DNA from: Deinococcus indicus
Lineage (GTDB): Bacteria; Deinococcota; Deinococci; Deinococcales; Deinococcaceae
NCBI RefSeq assembly: GCF_002198095.1
Contig: NZ_NHMK01000003.1
Coordinates: 1 to 64,000, forward strand
Length of the DNA: 64,000 bases
Reading direction: 5' to 3'
Positions 24,998 to 31,846 of the stretch are shown in pieces (positions within the stretch are counted from its first letter, which is position 1; the number at the start of each line of letters is the position of its first letter). The notes beneath the pieces were generated by a model that was given only the letters and a program-made list of their open reading frames with translations, was not told the origin of the DNA and ran no database searches. The translations under genes were made by a program, and so were the position numbers.

Positions 24998-25843
24998 CTA
25001 GTCTGCCAGGAGGTCATCGGGGACGCTCACCTCCCTGGGTTTCTTCGCGCGGGGCTTGCGCTTGGGCTGGAGGGGTTCCGGCACGTCCAGCACCAGCAGC
25101 TGGCGGCGCTCCGCCTCGGCGGCGGCCAGCAGCAGCGCGTCCGCCTCGGGCGTCGCCGCGAACGCGAACCGCTCCGCGAAATCCCGGACGTCCGCGTACC
25201 GGGCAGCGCTGATCACGGTGCCCTGCAGGGCCGTGTCCCAGTGGGCGCCGCGCAGGTGTTTGGTGGCCTCCCACACCTCGTCCCCGCCCTTCTCCCAGCG
25301 CAGCAGTACGTCCCCGGACTTCAGCGGCAGGATCCAGCGTTTCGTGGCGGGAATCCAGCGGCCCGTCACGATCAGGTCCGCGATGGTCGCGCTGCTGACC
25401 GACACGATGAACCCGGCGCGCAGCAGGTCCGCGCCGAGTTCCGCCACGCGGTGCTGCGCGGGGCCTTCCAGGACGTTCAGGGTGCGGGTCCAGCAGAACT
25501 CCCGCTCGTTCCACTCGAACCCGGCGGCGCGGACCACGGCGCGGAACGCTTCGTTCTTCTCGCGCAGGCGGGCGCGCAGGCCCCGGCCGTCCTGGGTGGG
25601 CCACACGCTGGCCACCTCGACGGTGACGGGGGAGGCGGGCCGCAGCACCGTGGCGCCCTCCGACACGGCCGCGTCATCGGACGTGACCGGCAGCAGCGCG
25701 TACCGGGGGCGGGCCCAGCCGATCAGGCGACCCAGTTCGTCCGGGCCGATCGCATCGATGAATGCCGCGAGGTCGGCGCTGACGATCATCTGCACGCGCT
25801 TCCTGACCCCTTCTTTTCTCGGTCGCCCTCTCTTCTTCATCAT
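24998..25843 (-). CDS. AT-hook-bearing hypothetical protein, 281 aa
   Basis: The start ATG at 25843 is chosen because TATAGT (25851-25856) ends 7 nt upstream, giving a leaderless promoter. The N-terminus MMKKRGRPRKEG is an AT-hook-like DNA minor-groove motif. A domain at about 90-190 (GLRARLREKNEAFRAVVRAA, WNEREFCWTRTL) follows, and another near 190-230. The C-terminus is Lys/Arg-rich (KRKPRAKKPRE). It is first in the operon with the helicase, PP-loop protein and acetyltransferase and could bring them to DNA. No enzymatic motif is seen. Confidence 0.7.
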   Translation of the reverse strand: MMKKRGRPRKEGVRKRVQMIVSADLAAFIDAIGPDELGRLIGWARPRYALLPVTSDDAAVSEGATVLRPASPVTVEVASVWPTQDGRGLRARLREKNEAFRAVVRAAGFEWNEREFCWTRTLNVLEGPAQHRVAELGADLLRAGFIVSVSSATIADLIVTGRWIPATKRWILPLKSGDVLLRWEKGGDEVWEATKHLRGAHWDTALQGTVISAARYADVRDFAERFAFAATPEADALLLAAAEAERRQLLVLDVPEPLQPKRKPRAKKPREVSVPDDLLAD

Positions 25844-25882
25844 TTGTGCCACTATATTACGCCACTTGAGCATTTTATGCCA
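25842..25882. promoter_or_regulatory. Three direct repeats of an ATATTACGCCA-type motif over a promoter
   Basis: ATTTGTGCCA (25842-25851), ATATTACGCCA (25854-25864) and ATTTTATGCCA (25872-25882) are spaced 12 and 18 bases apart. They overlap the -10 box and start of the gene at 25843. The layout fits a cooperative regulator-binding site. Confidence 0.6.
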
Positions 25883-25935
25883 CCAAAATAAGAGGAAAAC
25901 AGGCGGACCCCGCCCGGAGGTCCGCCCACACGCAT

Positions 25936-26316
25936 TTATTCCCGGTTCAGTTCTTCCAGCAGCTCGGCGGCCTTCGCGCCGGCCTGTTCGAGTGCCTGCA
26001 CCATCACGCTGTTCACGCCTGCCCGGCCACCCGTGGCCCGTCCGAGCACCAGGCCCCGGTACGTTACCGTGACGCTCACCTGTCCGCGTGACACGCTGCC
26101 CCGACCGTCCTGCCGGACGATCCGCAGCGGGCTCGCGTCGCCGGTCGGCATCTCGCCGTCGTACGCCTCATCCGCGAGTTCACTGGCCGCGCCCACGACG
26201 TCCTCCAGTTGTAGCGCCGCTTCCACCAGCTGCTCGCCGGGTGTGCCGCCGCTGGCCAGGGTGGCCACGCGCCCACCCAGGGCCAGCTCAATCCGGCCAT
26301 CCAGGATGCGGATCAC
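25936..26316 (-). CDS. Hypothetical protein, 126 aa
   Basis: A strand-rich start (IRILDGRIELALGGRVATLA), helices in the middle, another strand region (QVSVTVTYRGLVLGR) and a C-terminal helix (VQALEQAGAKAAELLEELN). It overlaps the upstream gene by 4 bases and is the last gene of a four-gene operon. The function is unknown. Confidence 0.6.
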   Translation of the reverse strand: MIRILDGRIELALGGRVATLASGGTPGEQLVEAALQLEDVVGAASELADEAYDGEMPTGDASPLRIVRQDGRGSVSRGQVSVTVTYRGLVLGRATGGRAGVNSVMVQALEQAGAKAAELLEELNRE

Positions 26317-26888
26317 CCGTCCACCGCCGGTCCAGGCAGCTCGATCTGCCAGCGCACCTGGCCCGCCCCGCTGATCTCCACGCCGCCGATCAGCCAGCAG
26401 GGCGCCCCGTTGCCCTGATCGCCGAGCGGCCGCACGCGGTAGTCGGCGGGCGCGTCACTCAGGTCGGCGTCCAGGTGCGCGGGCAGCCGGGCGTACAGCG
26501 GGCCGGCGTGCTGAAACCGGGCGCCCTCGCTGGGGCCGTTCCCGGTCTGGAGGAGGCCCTGCAGGGAGGTCAGGAGCGTGACGGCCTCCTCCAGATCCCC
26601 GAGCGGCCGGGCGGGGCGCTGGGCGGGCCGGGCGTAGGCGACGAGTGTCAGGCCGCGCGGCGTGGGGCGCAGGATCTCCACGGTGTCCCGCTGCCGGCGG
26701 GGGTCGTGCGGGTCGAACGCGGCGACCTGCTCGGGCGTCAGGACGGCGAGGGCCTGAACGTTCACGGGGCTGAACGGCTCGGTGCCGCTGAGTTCGGGCA
26801 GGTGGACGTACAGGTGGCCGGTCCCGGCGAGGGGCAGGGCGCGCAGCTGGAGGTTCGTGCCGAGGGGCGTGACGGTGGGCTGGTTCAT
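26313..26888 (-). CDS. Hypothetical protein, 191 aa
   Basis: The start is the ATG at 26888, which overlaps the upstream stop (ATGA). A longer in-frame extension upstream is out of character in composition. The protein is mostly strand-forming (LQLRALPLAGTGHLYVHLPE). No motif is recognised. Confidence 0.6.
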   Translation of the reverse strand: MNQPTVTPLGTNLQLRALPLAGTGHLYVHLPELSGTEPFSPVNVQALAVLTPEQVAAFDPHDPRRQRDTVEILRPTPRGLTLVAYARPAQRPARPLGDLEEAVTLLTSLQGLLQTGNGPSEGARFQHAGPLYARLPAHLDADLSDAPADYRVRPLGDQGNGAPCWLIGGVEISGAGQVRWQIELPGPAVDG

Positions 26889-27208
26889 GGGGTCACCTCG
26901 CCCGCAGTGTCCGGAATCGACGCGTCTTTGAGTGACGCCTGTCCGGGGCGCAGGCTGGCGCACACGGCGCGGCCCAGGCCCAGTTCCTCGAACGCCACGC
27001 TGGTCAGGGTGATCGTGTCCGGGCTCCACGCGGTCGCTTCCATGCGGCGCATCACGTCGGCCGGGGTGACACCGTCCGGGACGCCGGTCACGTCGAGCAC
27101 CTGCGGGACGTTCCGGGCGCGGTTCATGGGGCGGGGCTGCCAGTTGCCGATCACGCACGGACGCCACTGGAAGGTCATCGGGCCGCGCTGCATGCGGACC
27201 GTGCTCAC
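26885..27208 (-). CDS. Hypothetical protein, 107 aa
   Basis: The GTG start at 27208 overlaps the upstream stop. It contains FQWRPCVIGNWQPRPMN and a C-terminal strand/helix region (DTITLTSVAFEELGLGRAV). Not recognised; an operon member. Confidence 0.55.
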   Translation of the reverse strand: MSTVRMQRGPMTFQWRPCVIGNWQPRPMNRARNVPQVLDVTGVPDGVTPADVMRRMEATAWSPDTITLTSVAFEELGLGRAVCASLRPGQASLKDASIPDTAGEVTP

Positions 27209-27582
27209 GCGCGGCTCCCGGCGCGGCGGGTGAGATCGCGGGCGGCAGCCGTCAGGCCGTCGAGGTCGGGGGTGCGCACGTAGGCGCCAGTCTCCCGCCC
27301 GCGGTTGGGGTACCACCCGACGTACTCTGCGGGGCGGTCCAGGACGTCCTGCTCGGCCAGCAGGGACTCGCCACGCATCAGGCGCAGGCGGTAGCCGATG
27401 GGGGTGTCGTAGCGGTCCAGCAGGGCGGCGAACCGCAGCACTGGCTCGGTCAGGCCGGGCCGGGAGTTGCCGTGAATGACGGCAACGGCAGCGCCGGCCG
27501 TCAGGGCGCGGTAGGCGAGGGTGGGGGCGAGACGGACGAACTGACCGGTGGGCTGCTGGGCGGGGCGGGTGGTCTGGGGCAT
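27205..27582 (-). CDS. Hypothetical protein, 125 aa
   Basis: The ATG at 27582 follows AGGAG about 8 nt upstream. The sequence has an alpha/beta character (GAAVAVIHGNSRPGLTEPVL) and ends with a basic helix. It is the first gene of a four-gene - strand operon. The function is unknown. Confidence 0.6.
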   Translation of the reverse strand: MPQTTRPAQQPTGQFVRLAPTLAYRALTAGAAVAVIHGNSRPGLTEPVLRFAALLDRYDTPIGYRLRLMRGESLLAEQDVLDRPAEYVGWYPNRGRETGAYVRTPDLDGLTAAARDLTRRAGSRA

Positions 27583-27606
27583 GGCGGGTCTCCTGTGGGG
27601 GCGGGT

Positions 27607-27624
27607 GGGGGCCGGGCGGCCCCC
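27607..27624. terminator. GGGGGCC hairpin
   Basis: GGGGGCC (27607-27613), a 4-nt loop and GGCCCCC (27618-27624) lie between two - strand genes. No U-run follows. Similar hairpins lie at 27829 and 28244. Confidence 0.45.
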
Positions 27625-27634
27625 TGGGCGGGGT

Positions 27635-27805
27635 TCAGGAAGCGCGGGCGGTGGGGGCGTCGAGGCGGGCGCGGTGGAAGGCTTCGGCGCGGTCGAGTTC
27701 GGCGAGGAGCTTCTGGTAGTCGGCGTGAGCCTGGGCGCGGGCGGCGGCGATGGCGGTCAGGGCGGCGTGGGACTCGGCGGGCGTGGGGTTCAGGGGGGAG
27801 TTCAT
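27635..27805 (-). CDS. Small helical protein, 56 aa
   Basis: The start at 27805 is set by GAGGT 6 nt upstream. It is one long Ala/Glu/Arg helix (AALTAIAAARAQAHADYQKL, LAELDRAEAFHRARLD), probably a small coiled coil. It is monocistronic between two hairpins. The function is unknown. Confidence 0.55.
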   Translation of the reverse strand: MNSPLNPTPAESHAALTAIAAARAQAHADYQKLLAELDRAEAFHRARLDAPTARAS

Positions 27806-27828
27806 GTCGGACCTCGTGGGGGGTGGGT

Positions 27829-27847
27829 GGGGGCCGGTGTGGCCCCC
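27829..27847. terminator. GGGGGCC hairpin
   Basis: GGGGGCC (27829-27835), a 5-nt loop and GGCCCCC (27841-27847) lie just beyond the stop of the RHH gene on the - strand. Confidence 0.45.
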
Positions 27848-27855
27848 GGTCGTGG

Positions 27856-28206
27856 TTACTGGTGGGTGAGTTTCAGCAGGGCCCATTCCTGGACGGTGAG
27901 GCCGTGGTCGGCGGCTTCCTGCTGGAGGCGGGTCCAGGCGTCGTGGGGGACGTGCAGGCTGAGCTGGTGGGGTTCCTGGCCGTGGGTGTGGACGCGGTTG
28001 CCGTTCTTGGCGCTGAGGCGGGCGCTGGTGAGGGCCTTCTGGGCGGCTTTGATCGGGTCGGCGTGCAGTCCGGCGGGGCGGTGGCGGTGGGTGTCGAGGA
28101 TGCTGGTGCGGCCGTGGGCGTCTTGGGTGGCCTCGTACCGGTTGGGGAAGAGGGCGTTGGCCTGGTCGAGCAGGTCCTGTGCTTCCGGGGGGAGCGTTGC
28201 CTTCAT
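27856..28206 (-). CDS. Ribbon-helix-helix-like regulator, 116 aa
   Basis: Residues about 80-112 (HQLSLHVPHDAWTRLQQEAA, DHGLTVQEWALLKL) fit a ribbon-helix-helix fold: a short strand with alternating polar residues, then two helices. An N-terminal domain of about 75 residues precedes it. The -10 box TATCCT (28213-28218) ends 6 nt before the ATG, so the transcript is leaderless. A perfect 24-bp palindrome (28208-28231) covers this promoter, consistent with autoregulation. Copies of the palindrome occur before two other genes, which suggests a small regulon. Confidence 0.65.
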   Translation of the reverse strand: MKATLPPEAQDLLDQANALFPNRYEATQDAHGRTSILDTHRHRPAGLHADPIKAAQKALTSARLSAKNGNRVHTHGQEPHQLSLHVPHDAWTRLQQEAADHGLTVQEWALLKLTHQ

Positions 28207-28207
28207 G

Positions 28208-28231
28208 CCACTAGGATATATATCCTAGTGG
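28208..28231. promoter_or_regulatory. Perfect 24-bp palindromic operator (copy 1)
   Basis: The half-site CCACTAGGATAT is followed by its exact reverse complement. It overlaps the -10 box of the RHH gene. Related copies are at 29073-29096 (20 of 24 identical) and 30291-30314 (right 16 bases identical). Confidence 0.75.
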
Positions 28232-28243
28232 AGCAAGTCAAGA

Positions 28244-28260
28244 GGGGGCACACGGCCCCC
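28244..28260. terminator. GGGGGC hairpin after the 28.3 kb gene
   Basis: GGGGGC (28244-28249), a 5-nt loop and GCCCCC (28255-28260), followed on the - strand by TCTTG. Probable terminator of the gene at 28268. Confidence 0.5.
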
Positions 28261-28267
28261 CAACCGA

Positions 28268-29056
28268 TCAGAGCGTGTCGCCCTCGTCCTCGTCTGCCTG
28301 CGCGCTGTCCCAGCCGGTGTAGAACTCCGACAGGAAGGCGCGGCGCTCCGGCGTGACCGGCAGGCGCACACCGATCGCCCCGGCGCCGCCCGTGGCCACG
28401 TTGTTCGCACCCCAGAAGTCGCCGTCCATGCCGTTGTTCCGCAGGTGCCACACGACCTGGGCGCCCGGCTCGACGTGCAGCTCCTCGCCGCCACCGTAGA
28501 TGGTGAAGCCCGCACCGATCTTCAGGCGACGGCCCTCGATCAGGCGGTGGTGCCCGCCCGGAATCTCGCCGTCCGCCTGGGCTGCCTGGAACAGCTGGCG
28601 CAGGCCCTCGTCGTGGCGCCGCCGGCGCTCCAGGGCATGGAGGCTGGCTTCACGGCGGGCGATGAGGGGTGCGGCCTCCTCGGGCGTGGCGCGGCGGGCC
28701 AGGGCCGAGTACAGGTAGCCGTTGTCGTCACCCACGCCGAAGCTCAGGCCGTCCTGGCGGATGTAGCGGCGGCTGGCGCGGGTGATGACCAGCGCGTGGC
28801 CGGGATCGCGGGTCTGGGTTTCGGCGTTCCAGGGTTCGTGCCAGACGACCTCACCGATCCTCCAGCCGTCGCAGTCGTACCCGCTGCCGCCGGAGAGGCG
28901 GATGTCGCCGCCGGGGTTGGGGACGTCGGCGCGGTAGTAGCCGAATTCGTCGCGGGCGATGCGGGTGCCGGCAGGGTAGGGCTGGCCGGTGCGGGTGCAG
29001 ACGCCCTTGTACTGGGCCGTGATGACTTCACCGGGAACGGGCTGGGATCGGGTCAT
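28268..29056 (-). CDS. Hypothetical protein, 262 aa
   Basis: The ATG at 29056 is preceded by AGGAGG. The N-terminus (VITAQYKGVCTRTGQPYPAG) looks like a small beta domain with a Cys. A basic helix (SLHALERRRRHDEGLRQLFQ) sits mid-protein. The C-terminal region contains GAGFTIYGGGEELHVEPG. No known family is recognised. Its promoter carries the second copy of the 24-bp palindrome, so it is probably controlled by the RHH protein encoded just downstream. Confidence 0.65.
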   Translation of the reverse strand: MTRSQPVPGEVITAQYKGVCTRTGQPYPAGTRIARDEFGYYRADVPNPGGDIRLSGGSGYDCDGWRIGEVVWHEPWNAETQTRDPGHALVITRASRRYIRQDGLSFGVGDDNGYLYSALARRATPEEAAPLIARREASLHALERRRRHDEGLRQLFQAAQADGEIPGGHHRLIEGRRLKIGAGFTIYGGGEELHVEPGAQVVWHLRNNGMDGDFWGANNVATGGAGAIGVRLPVTPERRAFLSEFYTGWDSAQADEDEGDTL

Positions 29057-29072
29057 GGGGTGGGCCTCCTAA

Positions 29073-29096
29073 CCAGTAGGATATATATCATTATGG
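29073..29096. promoter_or_regulatory. 24-bp operator (copy 2, imperfect)
   Basis: CCAGTAGGATAT followed by ATATCATTATGG matches copy 1 at 20 of 24 positions. It contains a TATCCT-type -10 box on the - strand (29078-29083) upstream of the AGGAGG of the gene at 29056. Confidence 0.65.
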
Positions 29097-29127
29097 AGAT
29101 ATTCAAGCGGTTCTTCCCGCCTGCCGC

Positions 29128-29922
29128 TCATGCCTTCGGTTTCTCCGGGAACTGCCGGCGGTCCACCATGCCCAGGTCCTCGTCGTACCCCAGCAGGCGC
29201 ACTGGCACGTCCGGCCCGAATCCTGGATCGACGTACCACGCCTCCCCGTCCCGCTCCTCGAGGTGGGCTTCGCCCCGCCCGATCGCCTCGGCCACCACCT
29301 CGCGGATGCGCTCGTCAGCGATCAGGTCATGCAGCCCCAGGGTGTCCGCGATATCCGCCTGCGCTTCCCGCATGGACTCCGTGACGGGCACCGTGATGCC
29401 GGCCTGCTCGGTGATCCATGCGCGGCGCACCAGGGCCTGCGCCGTGAACCGCTGCTGGTACGCGGCGACGTCCGCGTCGTACGTGGCGCGGCGGAACGGC
29501 CGGGCTGCCTGACCTTCCAGGAGTTCGTGCAGCTGCGCCGTGAACTGCGGCGTGACGGTCGCGCTCCGAATGCCGCGCAGGATGCCGGTTTTCGCGTCCA
29601 CCAGCAGCCACTGGATCAGGGTGTGCCCGATCACGGGCAGGCCCCGTTCGTCGGCCGGCATCAGCCGCGCGTCGTACGGTGCGTCACTCCAGTCCATCAC
29701 GCCCGGCATCCTGGCCAGCAGGATCACGACGCTGCCGTGACTGGCCAGCCCCACCTCGAAGGGACGGGTGGTATCCCGGAACGCGGCAGCTTCCGCGTCC
29801 GTGACGCCGCCCAGCGCGACCATGACTTCCATCCGCTGGGCGCTCAGGCCGAACACGTGCAGGCCTTCAGGCCAGACCGAGACGTTCGGGTGGTAGCGCT
29901 GCCCGACTTCCAGCAGCGGCAT
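29128..29922 (-). CDS. Hypothetical protein, 264 aa
   Basis: The start at 29922 is in a TGATG overlap with the upstream gene. A longer frame upstream is rejected because it lies in that gene. Strand-rich N-terminus (RYHPNVSVWPEGLHVFGLSA), a middle with VIGHTLIQWLLVDAKTGILR, and a helical C-terminus. Not recognised. Confidence 0.6.
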   Translation of the reverse strand: MPLLEVGQRYHPNVSVWPEGLHVFGLSAQRMEVMVALGGVTDAEAAAFRDTTRPFEVGLASHGSVVILLARMPGVMDWSDAPYDARLMPADERGLPVIGHTLIQWLLVDAKTGILRGIRSATVTPQFTAQLHELLEGQAARPFRRATYDADVAAYQQRFTAQALVRRAWITEQAGITVPVTESMREAQADIADTLGLHDLIADERIREVVAEAIGRGEAHLEERDGEAWYVDPGFGPDVPVRLLGYDEDLGMVDRRQFPEKPKA

Positions 29923-30281
29923 CAGCGGGCCGCCAGGGCGCGGCGCAGGGCAGCGTTGAAGTGCGCGGTGCGCGTACCGGGCAGCGCGCCCAGCGCCGTC
30001 CACTGGGCGTCTTCGATGTACACGCCGACCTGGGTGGGCGGGGCCGTCTCGCCGGTCCGGTACCGGCCGCTCCCATCACGCGGGCGGGCGAGGTCGGGTT
30101 CCGGGTCGAGGAGGTACGCGGCGAGCGCGTCGCGGACGAACGGGCTCTTCGGGCTGGGTACCTCGTTCCAGAGGTCCGGGTCGGCGTAGGGGTTGCGGCT
30201 GCGGCCGTTCTTCAGGATGTTGGGTCGCCCGCCGACTTTCGGGGCGGGGGCCGGGCTGGGGGTGGTGTCGCCGTCCGTCAT
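29922..30281 (-). CDS. Hypothetical protein with possible RHH-like C-terminus, 119 aa
   Basis: A basic, Pro-rich N-terminus (KVGGRPNILKNGRSRNPYAD) precedes QVGVYIEDAQWTALGALPGT and FNAALRRALAAR, which could be a strand-helix-helix DNA-binding end. The -10 box TATGCT (30288-30293) ends 6 nt before the ATG (leaderless). The right half of the 24-bp operator lies just upstream. It is co-transcribed with the gene at 29128. Confidence 0.6.
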   Translation of the reverse strand: MTDGDTTPSPAPAPKVGGRPNILKNGRSRNPYADPDLWNEVPSPKSPFVRDALAAYLLDPEPDLARPRDGSGRYRTGETAPPTQVGVYIEDAQWTALGALPGTRTAHFNAALRRALAAR

Positions 30282-30290
30282 GCGCCGAGC

Positions 30291-30314
30291 ATAACAAAAT
30301 ATATATCCTAGTGG
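30291..30314. promoter_or_regulatory. 24-bp operator (copy 3, right half conserved)
   Basis: The 16 bases at 30299-30314 (ATATATATCCTAGTGG) are identical to copy 1. The left arm is degenerate. It lies upstream of the leaderless gene at 30281. Confidence 0.6.
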
Positions 30315-30378
30315 CGTGAGGGCTCAGGCCGTGAACAGCTCCGCCGGCAGTGGCCCCCACGCCTGCAGCTCGCCCTAC

Positions 30379-30543
30379 TCAGCAACCCGCGCAGGGATCG
30401 ACCAGCGCCACCGGCGCGCAGCCGTAACAGGGCGGACCGGCTGTCACCGTGCCCCACGCCAGCGCGGCCAGCAGGAGCAGCGCCATGCCCCAATACCGGA
30501 CTGCCAAGGGCCAAACCTGCAACTGTTCCACGCTGTGAGTCAT
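30379..30543 (-). CDS. Small membrane or exported Cys-containing protein, 54 aa
   Basis: It reads MTHSVEQLQVWPLAVRYWGM, then a hydrophobic span (ALLLLAALAWGTVTA) and a short tail with four cysteines (PPCYGCAPVALVDPCAGC). TAGCCT (30550-30555) ends 6 nt before the ATG, the same leaderless layout as its neighbours, which supports it as a real gene despite its size. The tail could form disulfides or bind metal outside the membrane. The family is not recognised. Confidence 0.55.
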   Translation of the reverse strand: MTHSVEQLQVWPLAVRYWGMALLLLAALAWGTVTAGPPCYGCAPVALVDPCAGC

Positions 30544-30674
30544 ACCCGCAGGCTACTCGCGTTTCTCGTCCGGCGCTGCTGGAAGTCGCTCCAGGGTCAG
30601 CCGGAAGCGCAGGGCGACCTCTGACGCGCAGAGGCCGCGCCCCATGTCCACCTCGTGTCAGCAGGCCCATCTGT

Positions 30675-30890
30675 TCAGGACTGAGCCAGCCACTTCTGCA
30701 GGTCACTCCACCCGCCGGTCCCGTACGCTTCCACGGTCTCCCCGTGCAGCTGCCGCCACTGCCACGTCCCGCCCTCACGGGTCATGGTGGCCAGGGCGCC
30801 GGTCGAACGGAGCGCGTGGTACAGCGTGCGCTCCTGAGTGGTCTGCGGGTCGGCAGGAAGCGGACGGCCGGGCTGGAAGGTCATGGTCAT
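30675..30890 (-). CDS. Small hypothetical protein, 71 aa
   Basis: The ATG at 30890 has TATCCT (30898-30903) 7 nt upstream, giving a leaderless start. A longer frame upstream lacks coding character. The sequence (QERTLYHALRSTGALATMTR, then WQWRQLHGETVEAY) looks like a small winged-helix or beta-hairpin protein. The function is unknown. The 284 bases upstream (30891-31174) show no other gene. Confidence 0.5.
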   Translation of the reverse strand: MTMTFQPGRPLPADPQTTQERTLYHALRSTGALATMTREGGTWQWRQLHGETVEAYGTGGWSDLQKWLAQS

Positions 30891-31174
30891 GCCGGCCAGG
30901 ATAGGCCCAGGCGCATCCGGCCTGTCTGGCCTTCCTGCCGACAGCACGCGGATGCCCGTCGCTGTCGCCCAGGCAGGTTCATGCGCCATCCGCGCGATTG
31001 ATAGACCAGGCCGCGCACGATCACTTTGAAATTCCGGACCGATCTGCCCGACCAACATCCCGCATCCCGCCCAGACGGAAGAGGGCATCCAGGCAGCATC
31101 AGAGCCTGCGACAGCGCAAGTGAACGGTCCCTGCCGAATCATGCAGACCAGCAGAGACCGCCAGAACCGCAAAG

Positions 31175-31591
31175 TTAGTCCGTTCGGGAATCGTTGCCAG
31201 GAACGGGCGGCACGACCTGCGACCCCTGCGCCTGAACGCGCGGCCCGCCCTGCTGCTCGGCGCGCTTCCGCAGGTACACGGCGATCCACTCAACTTCCCC
31301 GGCCACCTTCGACAGGTTGGCTTCCAGTCGGTCCAGGCGTTGCGTGATGTCCCGAACGCTCTTGGACGGAACCGGATCGGTGTACTGGCCAAGGGCGCGA
31401 CTGATCGCTTCCCGCCAATTTTTCGCCGAGTGGTTTTCCATGAACCGCGCCGCTTTTCTCAGATGCTCAACCGTCTCGGCGCTGAGCACACGCTCGTCTG
31501 GCTTGCCTGACGCGGCGAAGTACTCTCTGCATTTTTTAGACATTACGCTGGCGTCGAGTCCCAATTCTCGCGCAAGTTCCGACTTCAACAT
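31175..31591 (-). CDS. Helix-turn-helix regulator, about 138 aa
   Basis: The start at 31591 is preferred because TATCGT (31597-31602) ends 5 nt upstream. An ATG at 31618 adds nine residues but has no promoter or ribosome-binding site at that spacing. The HTH spans residues 4-25 (SELARELGLDASVMSKKCRE), and a helical dimerisation-like segment follows (ITQRLDRLEANLSKVAGEVE). The C-terminal tail is Gln/Pro-rich. It is divergent from the nuclease-like gene at 31847. Confidence 0.6.
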   Translation of the reverse strand: MLKSELARELGLDASVMSKKCREYFAASGKPDERVLSAETVEHLRKAARFMENHSAKNWREAISRALGQYTDPVPSKSVRDITQRLDRLEANLSKVAGEVEWIAVYLRKRAEQQGGPRVQAQGSQVVPPVPGNDSRTD

Positions 31592-31711
31592 GCCTGACGA
31601 TAGTCGAACAGACGTCATTCTGCTGTGAACTTTCACGCGTATGTCTAACGAGTGGGTTGGTGTCTGATTCCAGGCTGGACGTAGCTTGACAGACCGTCCA
31701 ACTTGCAAAGC

Positions 31712-31742
31712 GATGAGTTTTTCGCCATACAAAAAACTCATC
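31712..31742. repeat. 11-bp inverted repeat GATGAGTTTTT / AAAAACTCATC
   Basis: Perfect arms at 31712-31722 and 31732-31742 with a 9-base loop, in the divergent intergenic region (31592-31846). It is probably an operator for the HTH gene or its neighbour. The T/A-rich arms are unlike a classical terminator. Confidence 0.5.
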
Positions 31743-31846
31743 ACACCCATTCCGAGCCGCGCCGCCCCCAACCGGATTGCCCTCGCCCTGCACGAGCGGC
31801 GCGGGTTCTTCACAGCATTTTCGGATGCCGGAGGCCATGATGCGGC

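Noticed and set aside
27607..30314. CRISPR-like array from the repeated hairpins and operator copies
   Set aside because: Copies are few, irregularly spaced, and lie at gene boundaries. No uniform repeat-spacer pattern exists anywhere in the window.
30315..30624. + strand frame of about 100 codons at 30.3-30.6 kb
   Set aside because: Low-complexity Arg/His/Gln-rich translation with no ribosome-binding site. The - strand 54-residue gene in the same place has a promoter and a sensible membrane topology.
30891..31174. Possible gene in the 284-base gap
   Set aside because: Frames on both strands lack start signals and coding character. Nothing could be supported.
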